The position numbers and the translations under genes were made by a program. From positions 558,001 through 622,000 of the forward strand of contig JACJWR010000001.1 of assembly GCA_020637055.1 (NCBI GenBank): a stretch of DNA of 64,000 nucleotides, written 5' to 3'. This DNA comes from Actinomycetota bacterium. Lineage in GTDB: Bacteria; Actinomycetota; Actinomycetes; S36-B12; UBA10799. Positions 26,205-35,057 of the stretch are shown one piece after another. A model generated the notes under the pieces. The model was not told the DNA's origin. It saw only the letters and a program-made list of their open reading frames with translations, and did no database searches. Numbering within the stretch: position 1 is the first letter of the stretch; the number at the start of each line of letters is the position of its first letter.

Positions 26205-26960
26205 TCAGGACCGGCCCGCGATGCGGCGCACCAAAGGTCGCGGCAGCAGTGCAGTGAGTCCGTGGATGCCCTTGTACACCCCTCCAGGGACCACCACCGC
26301 CCGCCCCTGTTCGCAACCTCGCAGGCCGGCTTCGGCCACCGCGTCGGCGTCCAGCCACAGCCACCGCGGAATCCCGCTGACGTCCATCTCCGCTCGCTGG
26401 TGGAATTCGGTGTGGGTGTAGCCGGGGCAGAGGGCGCTCACGTGCACGCCTTTCGCCCGGTACTGCGCGGAGAGGCTCTCAGCGAACACGGTCGCCCACG
26501 CCTTGGCCGCCGAATAGGAGCCGCCGGGCAAGAAACTCGCGACGCTGGAGACCACGACGATTCGGCCGCGCCCGCGGCCCAGCATGCCGGGCAGGGCAGC
26601 GTGGGTCAGTCGCATCGGAGCCGTCACGAGCACGTCGAGCATGGCCTGCTCGGCGTCGACGTCGCTGTGTGCGAACGGTGCTGAGACCCCGAATCCGGCG
26701 TTGTTGACCAGCCACTCCACCGGTGCCGCGTCGGGGTCGGCGAGGCGATGCTCCACCAGTCGGCAGCCGTCGAGGTCGCTGAGGTCGGCGACGATTACCT
26801 CAACCTCGACGTGGAACTGCCGGCGGATCCGTTCGGCGAGTTCCTCCAGCCGCTCGGCGGTGCGTGCCACCAGCACGAGGTCGTGCCCGTGCCCCGCCAA
26901 CTGCCTCGCGAAACTGAGCCCGATCCCGGCGGTTGCGCCGGTCACCAGAGCCGTCGCCAC
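26205..26960 (-). CDS. Short-chain dehydrogenase/reductase
   Basis: A 251-residue NAD(P)-dependent oxidoreductase with the classical SDR features: nucleotide loop TGATAGIGLSFARQL, DLSDLDG (adenine contact), NNAGFG, the catalytic Ser in VVSSVASFLPGGSYSAAKAW with the Tyr-xxx-Lys pair, and CPGYTHTEF. Related enzymes reduce ketones or acyl-CoA-derived alcohols. The substrate is unknown. It sits between the aminotransferase and gpmA on the same strand. Confidence 0.9.
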   Translation of the reverse strand: MATALVTGATAGIGLSFARQLAGHGHDLVLVARTAERLEELAERIRRQFHVEVEVIVADLSDLDGCRLVEHRLADPDAAPVEWLVNNAGFGVSAPFAHSDVDAEQAMLDVLVTAPMRLTHAALPGMLGRGRGRIVVVSSVASFLPGGSYSAAKAWATVFAESLSAQYRAKGVHVSALCPGYTHTEFHQRAEMDVSGIPRWLWLDADAVAEAGLRGCEQGRAVVVPGGVYKGIHGLTALLPRPLVRRIAGRS

Positions 26961-26964
26961 GGCG

Positions 26965-27717
26965 CTACCGACCCTGGTTCGCCACCGCGGCGGCTGCCTC
27001 GGCCGCCGCCGCCGGGTCGAGGTATTCGCCGCCCGGGACGATCGGCTTCAACTGCGAGTCGAGGCGATACACCAGCGGTATGCCGGTGGGGATGTTCAAC
27101 GCTGCGATGTCGGCATCCGAGATGCCGTCGAGGTGTTTGACGAGCGCTCGCAGCGAGTTGCCGTGAGCCCCAACGAGCACGACCTTGCCGTCGCGCAGAT
27201 CCGGCACGATCGCGTCGTACCAGTAGGGGAGCATCCGCTTCACCACGTCCTCAAGGCATTCGGTGGCGGGAAGTTCCTCCGGGGCGAGCCGGGCGTACTT
27301 GGGGTCGTCGGTCTGGGCGAACTCACTGTCCGGATCGATCGGAGGCGGTGGCGTGTCGTAGGAGCGGCGCCACAGCATGAACTGCTCCTCGCCGTACTGC
27401 TCGAGGGTCTCCTTCTTGTCCTTGCCCTGCAATGCGCCGTAGTGGCGCTCGTTCAGCCGCCACGAACGTTTCACCGGCAGCCAGAGCCGGTCCGCCGACT
27501 CGAGCGCCAGGTTGGTGGTGCGGATGGCGCGGCGCAGTAGCGACGTGTGCACCACGTCGGGCAGGATGCCGGACTCGGCCAGCATCTCGCCGCCGCGGAC
27601 GGCCTCCGCTTCCCCCTTCTCGGTGAGGTCGACGTCGACCCAACCGGTGAAGAGGTTCAGTGAGTTCCACTCGCTCTGGCCGTGCCGCAACAGGATCAGC
27701 GTGTATTCGTCGCTCAT
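26965..27717 (-). CDS. gpmA: 2,3-bisphosphoglycerate-dependent phosphoglycerate mutase
   Basis: Glycolytic mutase interconverting 3- and 2-phosphoglycerate. The 250-residue histidine phosphatase fold protein has the active-site motif LILLRHGQSEWN (phosphohistidine), NERHYGALQGKDK and the second catalytic His in GAHGNSLRALVKHL. It is followed by the SDR gene and preceded by the YbjN gene. The placement near mshA and senX3-regX3 matches the conserved actinobacterial neighbourhood. Confidence 0.95.
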   Translation of the reverse strand: MSDEYTLILLRHGQSEWNSLNLFTGWVDVDLTEKGEAEAVRGGEMLAESGILPDVVHTSLLRRAIRTTNLALESADRLWLPVKRSWRLNERHYGALQGKDKKETLEQYGEEQFMLWRRSYDTPPPPIDPDSEFAQTDDPKYARLAPEELPATECLEDVVKRMLPYWYDAIVPDLRDGKVVLVGAHGNSLRALVKHLDGISDADIAALNIPTGIPLVYRLDSQLKPIVPGGEYLDPAAAAEAAAAVANQGR

Positions 27718-27762
27718 GGTCGTAGTCTGCCGTGCCGTTTCCGATGTTGCCCTCCGGGTGGA

Positions 27763-28257
27763 TCACTCCGGCGGAGCCAGGTGCCGGAACGGCGCCAAGT
27801 TCTCGGTGCTCTCACCGGCCTTGAGTCGCCATTCCCACTCGGCCGTGATCGCCGAGGCGAAGCCCATCTCGAGCAACTGGTTGAACACCTGATCGCAGTG
27901 CAACAGCACCGCTCCCATCAGGCGGTCCATGGTGTCGGTGTCGAAGCCCGCTGCGGGCAGCGTGCCGACCAGGAACACATCGCCGTAGTGGTCGAGGGCG
28001 TAGGCGAGGCCGAAGATCTTCCGATTGCGCTCCAGCAGCCAACGGTGCACCTCGGCTGCGTGCTCGTCCGGATGCCGGATCACGAAGGCGTTGACGGTGA
28101 CCACCTCATCGGTGACCGACAGCGAGACGGTGGTGCGCAGTTTCTGTTCGCCGGGCAGCACCACCACCACGGCCCCGTCGGGGTTCTGCTCGGTTTCCAC
28201 CCCTGCGTCCCGGCACCAGGTGCGGATCGCGAGCAGTGCCGCTTCAGCGGTGCTCAT
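27763..28257 (-). CDS. YbjN-domain protein
   Basis: A 164-residue member of the YbjN/type III secretion chaperone-like fold family found between mshA and gpmA in many actinobacteria. NAFVIRHPDEHAAEVHRWLLERN and LAYALDHYGDVFLVGTLP match that group. The biochemical role is not established. It starts with an ATG overlapping the mshA stop as ATGA, so it is coupled to mycothiol synthesis genes. Confidence 0.85.
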   Translation of the reverse strand: MSTAEAALLAIRTWCRDAGVETEQNPDGAVVVVLPGEQKLRTTVSLSVTDEVVTVNAFVIRHPDEHAAEVHRWLLERNRKIFGLAYALDHYGDVFLVGTLPAAGFDTDTMDRLMGAVLLHCDQVFNQLLEMGFASAITAEWEWRLKAGESTENLAPFRHLAPPE

Positions 28258-29567
28258 GCGCCCCGCCGGTCCGCATCCCAGGCGGGTGCGCTGCCGGTGC
28301 GGGCGTCCCGGTAGACCCGCAGCAGGTGCGCCGTGGTGGCGTCCCACCCGAACTGCTGTGCCTGGCGGCGGGCGCCTTCGCGCAGTCCGGCGGTGAGCGC
28401 GCGGTCGCTCAGCACGGATTCGAAGGTCCGAGCCCACTCTCCCGGGTCACGGCTGGCCACCAGCAGCCCCGAGGTGCCGTCGTCGATCGCGGTGCGCAAA
28501 CCGCCCACGTCGCTGGCCACCACCGGGGCGCCACAGGCCTGGGCCTCAATGGCCACCAACCCGAATGACTCCGAATGGCTCGGCACTGCCACGACATCGG
28601 CGGCCCGGAAGAGATCCACCAGCGAGTCTTTGGCCAGCGGCGGCCAGAACAGGGTGCGGTGCTCCAGGCCCAGGTCCCGGGCTTGGACCCGGAGCTGGTC
28701 AGGCATGTCCGAACCGTTGCCGGAGGGGCCTCCGCACACGATCACCAGCGGTTCGTCCCCGGTGGCGCCGACCGGCCGCATGCGCGCCACCGCGGCAAGG
28801 ACCAGATCTGGCGCCTTGAGCGGCTGCAGCCTGCCGACGAACACCACGATCGGCCGACGCGCCGGCAGCCCGAGTCGAGCCCGGGCGGCCCCGGAGTCTC
28901 TGGGTGAGAACACGTCCAGGTCGACCCCGGGATGCACGACGTGGACGCGGTTGGGATCCGCCTGGTACATCGTCAGCAGATCGTCGGCCTCGGCCCGGGT
29001 GTTGGCGATCAACGAATCGGCCACCTCGACCACCTGTTGTTCACCGATCACCCGTGAGTCGGGCTCACGGGTGTCATCGTCGCCGCGGTCGCGATTCTTC
29101 ACCTTGGCGAGGGTGTGCATGGAGTGGACCAGCGGGATGCCCCAACGCTCCTTCGCCACCCAGCCGACCTGGCCCGACAACCAGTAGTGGCTGTGGATCA
29201 GGTCGTACCAGCCTTCCGGTCTGGCCGCTTCGGCGCGCAGGACACCGGCACTCAGAGCGCACATCTGGCCGGGCAGATCCTCTTTCCGCAACCCCTGGAA
29301 CGGGCCGGCCACGATGTGCCGTACGAGGAGTCGATCCGCCACCTGCTCCACGGCCGGCTGAGTACTGTCGGTGGCTCGGGTGAAGATCTCCACCGCCACC
29401 CCGGCCGCCGCGAGTCGCTTCGACACCTCCCAGACATACACGTTCATGCCCCCCGCATCGCCCACGCCGGGCTGTTCGAGGGGCGAGGTGTGCAGCGAGA
29501 GCATGGCGACCCGGCGCGGCAGTTCGGTGGCCGTGCGGTGAGCACGGCGGGAGGTGTTCCGGCCCAT
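28254..29567 (-). CDS. mshA: D-inositol-3-phosphate glycosyltransferase (mycothiol biosynthesis)
   Basis: First committed step of mycothiol synthesis: transfers GlcNAc from UDP-GlcNAc to 1L-myo-inositol-1-phosphate. The GT4-family enzyme has 437 residues. It shows HTSPLEQPGVGDAGGMNVYV (nucleotide/acceptor loop), the MshA-specific HSMHTLAKVKNRDRGDDDTR, the GT-B domain 2 start RPIVVFVGRLQPLKAPD, and the donor motif PSHSESFGLVAIEAQACG. The ATG overlaps the phoU stop as TGATG. Its presence supports an actinobacterial host that uses mycothiol instead of glutathione. Confidence 0.93.
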   Translation of the reverse strand: MGRNTSRRAHRTATELPRRVAMLSLHTSPLEQPGVGDAGGMNVYVWEVSKRLAAAGVAVEIFTRATDSTQPAVEQVADRLLVRHIVAGPFQGLRKEDLPGQMCALSAGVLRAEAARPEGWYDLIHSHYWLSGQVGWVAKERWGIPLVHSMHTLAKVKNRDRGDDDTREPDSRVIGEQQVVEVADSLIANTRAEADDLLTMYQADPNRVHVVHPGVDLDVFSPRDSGAARARLGLPARRPIVVFVGRLQPLKAPDLVLAAVARMRPVGATGDEPLVIVCGGPSGNGSDMPDQLRVQARDLGLEHRTLFWPPLAKDSLVDLFRAADVVAVPSHSESFGLVAIEAQACGAPVVASDVGGLRTAIDDGTSGLLVASRDPGEWARTFESVLSDRALTAGLREGARRQAQQFGWDATTAHLLRVYRDARTGSAPAWDADRRGA

Positions 29568-30223
29568 CAGCTTGCGGTTCGGGAGTACGGCTCGCCGGTG
29601 ACGATGTGCATGATGCGTTTGTTGATGGTCACGGCGTGGTCGGCGAAACGTTCGTAGAACCTCGACACCAGGGTCAGGTCGACGGCCGCCTCGACGCCGT
29701 GGGTCCACGCCGGCGACAGCATGATGTTGAACATCTCCCGATGCAGTCGGTCCATCTCCTCGTCGGTGACGACCGCCCGTTGGGCCAGCTCCACGCTGTG
29801 CGACGCCATCGCAGCGCCGGTCTGGTGCACGATCCGCTGGGCGACCGCACCCATGTCCGAGATCACGCCGCGCAGTTCCACCGGAACCACCGAATCGGGG
29901 TAGCGCAACCGGGTGGTCTTCGCGACGTGCGTGGCGAGGTCCCCCATCCGTTCCAGCGAGGAGGCGATCCGCAGGGCGGAGAGCAACCGGCGCAATTCGC
30001 CCGCCACCGGCTGCTGCAGCGCCACCAGTTGGGTTGCGCGGTCGTCGATCTCATCGTTGATGCCGTCGAGGCGGGCGTCTTCGGAGATCACCTGCTCGGC
30101 TGCCTGCAGGTCTCCGTCGAGCAGGGCGCGGGTGGCCAGACTCATCGCCCGGCCCACCAGCCGGGTCATCTCGATGAGCAGGGTGTCGATCTCCTGCAAC
30201 GACTCTCGGTAGGCTTCCCGCAC
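29567..30223 (-). CDS. phoU: Phosphate transport regulator PhoU
   Basis: The 218-residue helical protein has the two PhoU three-helix repeats (first with DARLDGINDEIDDRATQL, second with MDRLHREMFNIMLSPAWTHG and DLTLVSRFYERFADHAVTI, the metal-binding DxxxERxADH-type signature). PhoU restrains phosphate two-component signalling and transport. The GTG start of VREAYRESLQ is preferred because this is where PhoU homology starts. The region farther upstream is the divergent promoter space toward senX3. Confidence 0.92.
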   Translation of the reverse strand: MREAYRESLQEIDTLLIEMTRLVGRAMSLATRALLDGDLQAAEQVISEDARLDGINDEIDDRATQLVALQQPVAGELRRLLSALRIASSLERMGDLATHVAKTTRLRYPDSVVPVELRGVISDMGAVAQRIVHQTGAAMASHSVELAQRAVVTDEEMDRLHREMFNIMLSPAWTHGVEAAVDLTLVSRFYERFADHAVTINKRIMHIVTGEPYSRTAS

Positions 30224-30401
30224 GTAAAGAGGATAGGCCCCCGGCGGAGGACGGCAACAGCCACGCGGCGTCGTCGTCATGAGGAACGACTGAACCGTCG
30301 GCGACCCGCAGGCGGCGAATGGGCAACGAGTCGGTGAATCCTGGCCTACCAGGGGTCGACATTGTTAACGGATTCGGATGCGGCGCCTATCCTTGACCGA
30401 T

Positions 30402-31595
30402 ATGGACACCGCCGCGCTCGTCATCATCGCCGGACTGGGCGTGGTGGTGGGACTGTTCGGTGCCGTCGCCTGGTGGCAGACGCGGCGGATCTCCGACCTG
30501 CGTGAAGTGGCCGGTACCCACGACGGCGACGAGGTGGACCGGGTGCCCATCTCGCAATTGCTCGGGGTGCTTCCCGGCGCGTCGATTCTGGTGCACGGCT
30601 CGAACGGAACGGTCGAGCGCGCCACGGCCAAGTCGTTCAGTTTGGGCCTGGTGGTGTCCAACAGGTTGGCCAGCGAGGAGATGAACGCGATGGTCGCCGA
30701 GGTCCATCGCGACGGCATCACCCGGGAGTACGACATCAACATCACCCGCCCGGCGCTGGCGCGCGGCGAGCTCGAGTTGCGGGTGCGCGCCGCAGCGGTG
30801 GGCGAGGACGCGGTGCTGCTGCTGATCGACGACCTGTCCGGGGCCCGACGGGTCGACACGGTCCGTCGCGACTTCGTGGCCAATGTCAGCCACGAACTCA
30901 AGACCCCGGTCGGAGCACTCTCGTTGCTCGCGGAGGCCGTGTCGGTGGCCGCCGACGACCCGGATGAGGTGCGGCACTTCGCCGACCGGATGACCGCCGA
31001 GTGCTCCCGGCTGAGCCACCTGGTCGCCGACTTGATCGACCTCTCCCGACTGCAGGGCGATCAACCGCTCGACAGCGCCCAACCGGTGAGCGTGGGCTTC
31101 ATGGTCAGCGAGGCGATCGACATGCTCACCACGGCGGCAACGAAGGCCGAGATCGACATCGTCGTCGGCGGCGAGCGCGAGCTTCAGGTGTACGGGGTCG
31201 AGGATCAACTGATCACCGCTCTGCGCAACCTGCTGGCGAACGCGATCGCCTACTCCCCGGCTCAGACCAAGGTGGCGATCGGGGTGGCCGAACGCGACGG
31301 CATCGTGAACATCTCGGTGACCGATCAGGGCATCGGAATCGACTCGGCCAACCTGGATCGCATTTTCGAACGCTTCTACCGGGTCGACCCGGCGAGGTCT
31401 CGCATCACCGGTGGCACCGGCCTCGGCTTGGCGATCGTCAAACACGTCTGCAACAACCATGGAGGAGATGTCACGGTGTGGTCGGTCGAGGGGGAGGGGA
31501 GCACCTTCACACTTCGCCTCCCCGCGTACCGGGCGGGTTCGGATTCGACGAGTGAGGCGACAGCCGACCCTGAGGGGATCCGGGTATGGGAGTGA
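30402..31595 (+). CDS. senX3: Sensor histidine kinase SenX3-like
   Basis: The 397-residue membrane kinase senses phosphate limitation in concert with the Pst/PhoU system. One N-terminal transmembrane helix (about 5-25) is followed by a PAS-like cytoplasmic domain (45-145), the HisKA H-box NVSHELKTP (His164), N-box LRNLLANAIAYSP, and G-boxes DQGIGID and GGTGLGLAIVKHV. It is upstream of and overlaps regX3. The ATG at 30402 is used because an earlier in-frame start lacks homology and a ribosome-binding site. Confidence 0.93.
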   Translation: MDTAALVIIAGLGVVVGLFGAVAWWQTRRISDLREVAGTHDGDEVDRVPISQLLGVLPGASILVHGSNGTVERATAKSFSLGLVVSNRLASEEMNAMVAEVHRDGITREYDINITRPALARGELELRVRAAAVGEDAVLLLIDDLSGARRVDTVRRDFVANVSHELKTPVGALSLLAEAVSVAADDPDEVRHFADRMTAECSRLSHLVADLIDLSRLQGDQPLDSAQPVSVGFMVSEAIDMLTTAATKAEIDIVVGGERELQVYGVEDQLITALRNLLANAIAYSPAQTKVAIGVAERDGIVNISVTDQGIGIDSANLDRIFERFYRVDPARSRITGGTGLGLAIVKHVCNNHGGDVTVWSVEGEGSTFTLRLPAYRAGSDSTSEATADPEGIRVWE

Positions 31596-32290
31596 TGAAG
31601 GAACCCGTCCGGATCTTGGTCGTCGAGGACGAGGAGTCCATCAGCGAGGCGCTCGCCTACGTGTTGGGCAAGGAGGGGTTCGCGGTTCAGGTGGCCGCCA
31701 CCGGGCCCGACGGCTTGGCGGAATTCAACCTCTGGTCGCCCGACCTGGTGCTGCTCGACGTGATGTTGCCGGGTCTGCCCGGCACCGAGGTATGCCGGGA
31801 GATCCGCACCACCTCGAGCGTGCCGATCATCATGCTGACCGCGAAGGATGCCGAGATCGACAAGGTGGTCGGGCTCGAGCTCGGCGCCGACGACTACGTC
31901 ACCAAGCCATTCTCGACCAGGGAACTACTCGCGCGGATCAGGGCGGTCCTGCGTCGGCAGGGTTCGATGGCGGAGGAAGGCGCGGATTCCGGCGTGGTCA
32001 CTGCGGGTCCGGTGCGGCTCGACGCGGACCGTCATGTGGTGACCGTCCGGGGCGACGAAGTTCGCTTCCCGCTCAAGGAGTTCGAACTCCTCGAGTTGCT
32101 GATGCGCAACGAGGGTCGGGTGTTGACCCGGGCGCAACTCATCGATCGGGTCTGGGGCAGCAACTACGTCGGCGACACCAAGACGCTGGATGTGCACATC
32201 AAACGACTGCGCAGCAAGATCGAGAGTGAGCCCGGCAAACCGGCCCACGTGATCACGGTGCGGGGCCTGGGCTACAAATACCAGGCCTAA
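31595..32290 (+). CDS. regX3: Response regulator RegX3-like (OmpR family)
   Basis: The 231-residue regulator has a receiver domain (1-118) with the acidic pair EDEE, phosphoacceptor Asp55 in VLLDVMLPG and Lys in VTKPFSTRE, and a C-terminal winged helix (about 133-230) ending in VITVRGLGYKYQA. It pairs with the SenX3-like kinase, whose stop overlaps it as TGATG. Start possibilities at 31586 (ATG), 31592 (GTG) and 31595 (ATG) differ by one to three codons. By homology it controls phosphate starvation genes. Confidence 0.94.
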   Translation: MKEPVRILVVEDEESISEALAYVLGKEGFAVQVAATGPDGLAEFNLWSPDLVLLDVMLPGLPGTEVCREIRTTSSVPIIMLTAKDAEIDKVVGLELGADDYVTKPFSTRELLARIRAVLRRQGSMAEEGADSGVVTAGPVRLDADRHVVTVRGDEVRFPLKEFELLELLMRNEGRVLTRAQLIDRVWGSNYVGDTKTLDVHIKRLRSKIESEPGKPAHVITVRGLGYKYQA

Positions 32291-32306
32291 GACCGCGGCA
32301 TGGGCC

Positions 32307-32909
32307 CTACTGGGGGGCCTCGGCCGGTGCTGGCTCGGTGGTCGGCGAGGTGGTGGGGCTCGGCGAGGCACTCTCGGTCGGCGATGGGCTGGCTGAGTCC
32401 TCGTCGGTGCCGAGCTCACGCTGCGATTGGGTGACGACGTCACGGTAGGGGCCGACTCCGGGCACGACGAGCACCGAGACGGTCATCGAGCCCGCGTCGC
32501 GGAACTCCAGCGTGGTGAGCAGGAAGGGCGACGGTGAATCAGGGACCTCGTCGACACTCGCGAAGGCGTCGCCGTTGAAACCGATCCGGATGGGCAGCCG
32601 CGGGGCGACGTCGAGGGGTGCTCCGGTGAGGCCGGCGTCGCCACCGGGTTCGGCCGAAACGCTGAGCAGTTGGTCGGGTTGACCACCTTCGGCCACCAGC
32701 ATGGTGCCGCTGAAGTAGGCGGTGTCGGGGTTCTCGGGGTCACGCACCCATACCATCCCGCGGGCTTGCACGTCCCCGGCGTTGGCACTGGCCACCTGCC
32801 CGCCTTCGGCCTGGGCGGTGGTCTGTGCCTGGTATCCGTTCCAGCACCCGGTCAGAGTGCCCATGAGCACCAGCCCGGACAGGCCAGCGGCAATACCTCG
32901 TCGGTGCAC
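32307..32909 (-). CDS. LpqE-like surface lipoprotein
   Basis: The 200-residue precursor has a signal peptide with lipobox TLTGC (Cys22), a beta-rich middle, and a low-complexity Pro/Ser/Thr/Glu tail of about 40 residues. In mycobacteria, lpqE lies beside carD, and here the gene is two genes from carD in the same direction relative to it. That position is the main evidence, since the sequence itself shows no clear ligand site. Related proteins are thought to respond to metals. The function here is unknown. Confidence 0.6.
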   Translation of the reverse strand: MHRRGIAAGLSGLVLMGTLTGCWNGYQAQTTAQAEGGQVASANAGDVQARGMVWVRDPENPDTAYFSGTMLVAEGGQPDQLLSVSAEPGGDAGLTGAPLDVAPRLPIRIGFNGDAFASVDEVPDSPSPFLLTTLEFRDAGSMTVSVLVVPGVGPYRDVVTQSQRELGTDEDSASPSPTESASPSPTTSPTTEPAPAEAPQ

Positions 32910-32978
32910 GGTCGTCCTCCCGCTCGCGGCGCCGGGCGCCGGATGGTTGCGATGTGGTCGGTCGCAAAGCCTAGCGGG

Positions 32979-33710
32979 TCAGGCGCCTGTTGTTGTGGCC
33001 TGTCCGAGTGTTGCAGCCATCGACGTTGTTTCGTCCGCTCCACGCACCACGTCCGCCACCACGCCGTCGGGGGCGACGACGAACAGGGTGAGGCCGGACG
33101 GACGGAAATCGGCGAATGTCGTGACCGGCGCGAGCATGGACGCTGCCCCGACCGGAGCGGCGTATTCGCTCACCTCGGTCACGTCACGTCCCTCAGCGGC
33201 AACCAGGAATCGGAACCCGGCGGCTTCTGCCTGCGCCGCTGCACTGGCGATCCCGGCGGCGCACTCAGGGCACTGCGACGAGGGCACCAGGGCAACCACG
33301 GCCGGTCGGATGTCGCGCAGCAGTCGCGGAGCGCCGTTGACGGCCACCGCCGCGGACGGCATCAGCCCGCCGACGACGCCGGTGGTCGAGGTGTCGGCGG
33401 CGAGTGGTGCGGTGGAAACCGGGGCATCCACCCGCGTCACCGAGGCGAGCATCAGCGTGCCCACCATGGCGAGCACGGCCGCGACGATGAACAGGAACGG
33501 GATCACGTGCGACCCGCGATGGCCGAACCAGGGCAAGCCGTCGCGCCAGCGGCCCGGGTGATCGCCGGCTGTCGGCTGCCCCGGAGCGTGGCGCAGGCGG
33601 TTCTCGGCAGCCAACTCCTCGTAGTACCGCCAGCGATCGGCATCAAGGGCCGAAGCATCGTCCGGGATGGCGATCCCGGCCGGGTCGTCTGGTTCTGGAG
33701 TGACCGCCAT
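32979..33710 (-). CDS. Membrane-anchored thioredoxin-like protein with CPEC motif
   Basis: A 243-residue single-pass protein: a charged N-terminal cytoplasmic part (1-66), one transmembrane helix (about 67-91), then an extracytoplasmic domain with SSQCPECAAG (Cys147, Cys150) preceded by a hydrophobic strand and followed by AGFRFLVAAEG, the arrangement of a thioredoxin-like CxxC active site. It could handle envelope disulfides or a heme/metal partner. No family name can be given. The start is the ATG of MAVTPEPDD. It is divergent from carD, between it and the LpqE-like lipoprotein. Confidence 0.62.
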   Translation of the reverse strand: MAVTPEPDDPAGIAIPDDASALDADRWRYYEELAAENRLRHAPGQPTAGDHPGRWRDGLPWFGHRGSHVIPFLFIVAAVLAMVGTLMLASVTRVDAPVSTAPLAADTSTTGVVGGLMPSAAVAVNGAPRLLRDIRPAVVALVPSSQCPECAAGIASAAAQAEAAGFRFLVAAEGRDVTEVSEYAAPVGAASMLAPVTTFADFRPSGLTLFVVAPDGVVADVVRGADETTSMAATLGQATTTGA

Positions 33711-33851
33711 TTCGCAAGTATCGCCCCGGTGCGCGGAAGGCGCCAATCCCGAGGGTTATGACAGGGCGTATCCAAGCACCTCACGCATAGTGATCTGTGC
33801 AACATCAACGGCGTGTTAGGCTTGTGTAGCCAACGAAAGGGGCCCAATCCT

Positions 33852-34334
33852 ATGACTTTTTCAGTCGGCGACACCGTCGTTTACCCCCACCATGGGGCCG
33901 CGCTCATCGAATCGATCGAGATGCGCGAGATCGGCGGCCAGGAACGAAAATACCTGGTCCTTCGGGTGGCGCAGGGTGACCTCACGGTTCGGGTTCCGGC
34001 CGACAATGTCGACCTGGTGGGGGTCAGGGACGTGGTCAACCAGGAAGGCCTCGACCGGGTCTTCGAGGTTCTTCGCCAGCCCTACACGGAAGAGCCGACC
34101 AACTGGTCGCGGCGCTACAAGGCGAACCTGGAGAAGTTGGCTTCCGGCGACGTGATCAAGGTTGCCGAAGTCGTGCGCGACCTGTGGCGCAGGGATCAGG
34201 ATCGCGGTCTGTCGGCGGGGGAGAAGCGCATGCTGTCGAAGGCGCGGCAGATCCTGGTGAGCGAACTGGCGCTGGCCGAGCACAAAGACGAGGATGAGGC
34301 GGAGACCATTCTCGACGAGGTGCTCGCTTCCTGA
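33852..34334 (+). CDS. carD: RNA polymerase-binding transcription factor CarD
   Basis: The 160-residue protein stabilises open promoter complexes, particularly at rRNA promoters, and is essential in mycobacteria. It contains the N-terminal Tudor-like RNAP-interaction domain (FSVGDTVVYPHHGAALIE ... VRVPADNVDLVGVRDVV) and a C-terminal helical, DNA-binding part (ANLEKLASGDVIKVAEVV ... SELALAE). The ATG is preceded by an AAAGGGG ribosome-binding site. The downstream order ispD-ispF-cysS-rlmB is the usual actinobacterial one. Confidence 0.96.
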   Translation: MTFSVGDTVVYPHHGAALIESIEMREIGGQERKYLVLRVAQGDLTVRVPADNVDLVGVRDVVNQEGLDRVFEVLRQPYTEEPTNWSRRYKANLEKLASGDVIKVAEVVRDLWRRDQDRGLSAGEKRMLSKARQILVSELALAEHKDEDEAETILDEVLAS

Positions 34335-34370
34335 GACGGCGTTCGCCGTCGGCCCCTTGAGGTTTGTGTG

Positions 34371-35057
34371 ATGAAGAGCGCCGTGCTCGTGGCTGCGGGG
34401 GGCCTCGGAACGCGGTTGGGACCGGGGGCGCCCAAGGGTCTGCGGGAACTGGCCGGGCGATCGTTGGTCGTACATGCGGTGGACCGAATGGCGGCCGTCG
34501 ACGGTGTCGTCGAAGTAGTGGTCGCGGCACCGGAGGCACATCTGGCAGACGTCCAGCGAGCGATTGCGGGGTTGTCACTGCCGGCGGGTGTGGAACTCGC
34601 GGTGATCGTGGGCGGGGTGCTGCGGCAGGATTCCGTCCGGCTGATGCTCGACGCGATCGATGACGAGATCACCCACGTCCTGGTCCACGATGCAGCGCGT
34701 TCACTGACGCCGACCTCGGTTGGCGACGCCGTGGTGGATTCGCTGCGAGCGGGGAACGATGCTGTGGTCCCGGTGATCCCGGTGGTCGATACCGTCGCCC
34801 GGATCGACGGTGGCGCCATCACCGCCCAGGTGCCGCGATCGGAGTTGGCGCTGGTCCAGACACCTCAGGGCTTCTCCCGACCCTTGCTGCAGCGCGCCCA
34901 TGCCGAGTGCCCGCCGAACCACGAAGCCACCGACGACGCCTCCTTGGTGCTGCGGCTCGGCGAGCCCGTGGTGACCGTGCCGGGCGACCCACGTGCCATG
35001 AAGATCACCACCGAACCCGATTTCGTCGTCGCCGCAGCTTGGCTGGAGTCGGTATGA
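34371..35057 (+). CDS. ispD: 2-C-methyl-D-erythritol 4-phosphate cytidylyltransferase
   Basis: Third enzyme of the non-mevalonate isoprenoid pathway: MEP plus CTP gives CDP-ME. The 228 residues have the CTP-binding N-terminus AAGGLGTRLG (8-17) followed by PKGL, HDAARSLTP (the arginine contact), TVARIDGG, and the C-terminal DDASLVLRLGEPVVTVPGD. A GTG one codon earlier is possible. The stop overlaps ispF's ATG as ATGA. Confidence 0.93.
   Translation: MKSAVLVAAGGLGTRLGPGAPKGLRELAGRSLVVHAVDRMAAVDGVVEVVVAAPEAHLADVQRAIAGLSLPAGVELAVIVGGVLRQDSVRLMLDAIDDEITHVLVHDAARSLTPTSVGDAVVDSLRAGNDAVVPVIPVVDTVARIDGGAITAQVPRSELALVQTPQGFSRPLLQRAHAECPPNHEATDDASLVLRLGEPVVTVPGDPRAMKITTEPDFVVAAAWLESV

Noticed and set aside
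30224..30401. Definite promoter and RegX3 box between phoU and senX3
   Set aside because: The interval contains GTTAAC and a TATCCT hexamer, but spacing is not canonical and no paired PHO-type box can be supported.
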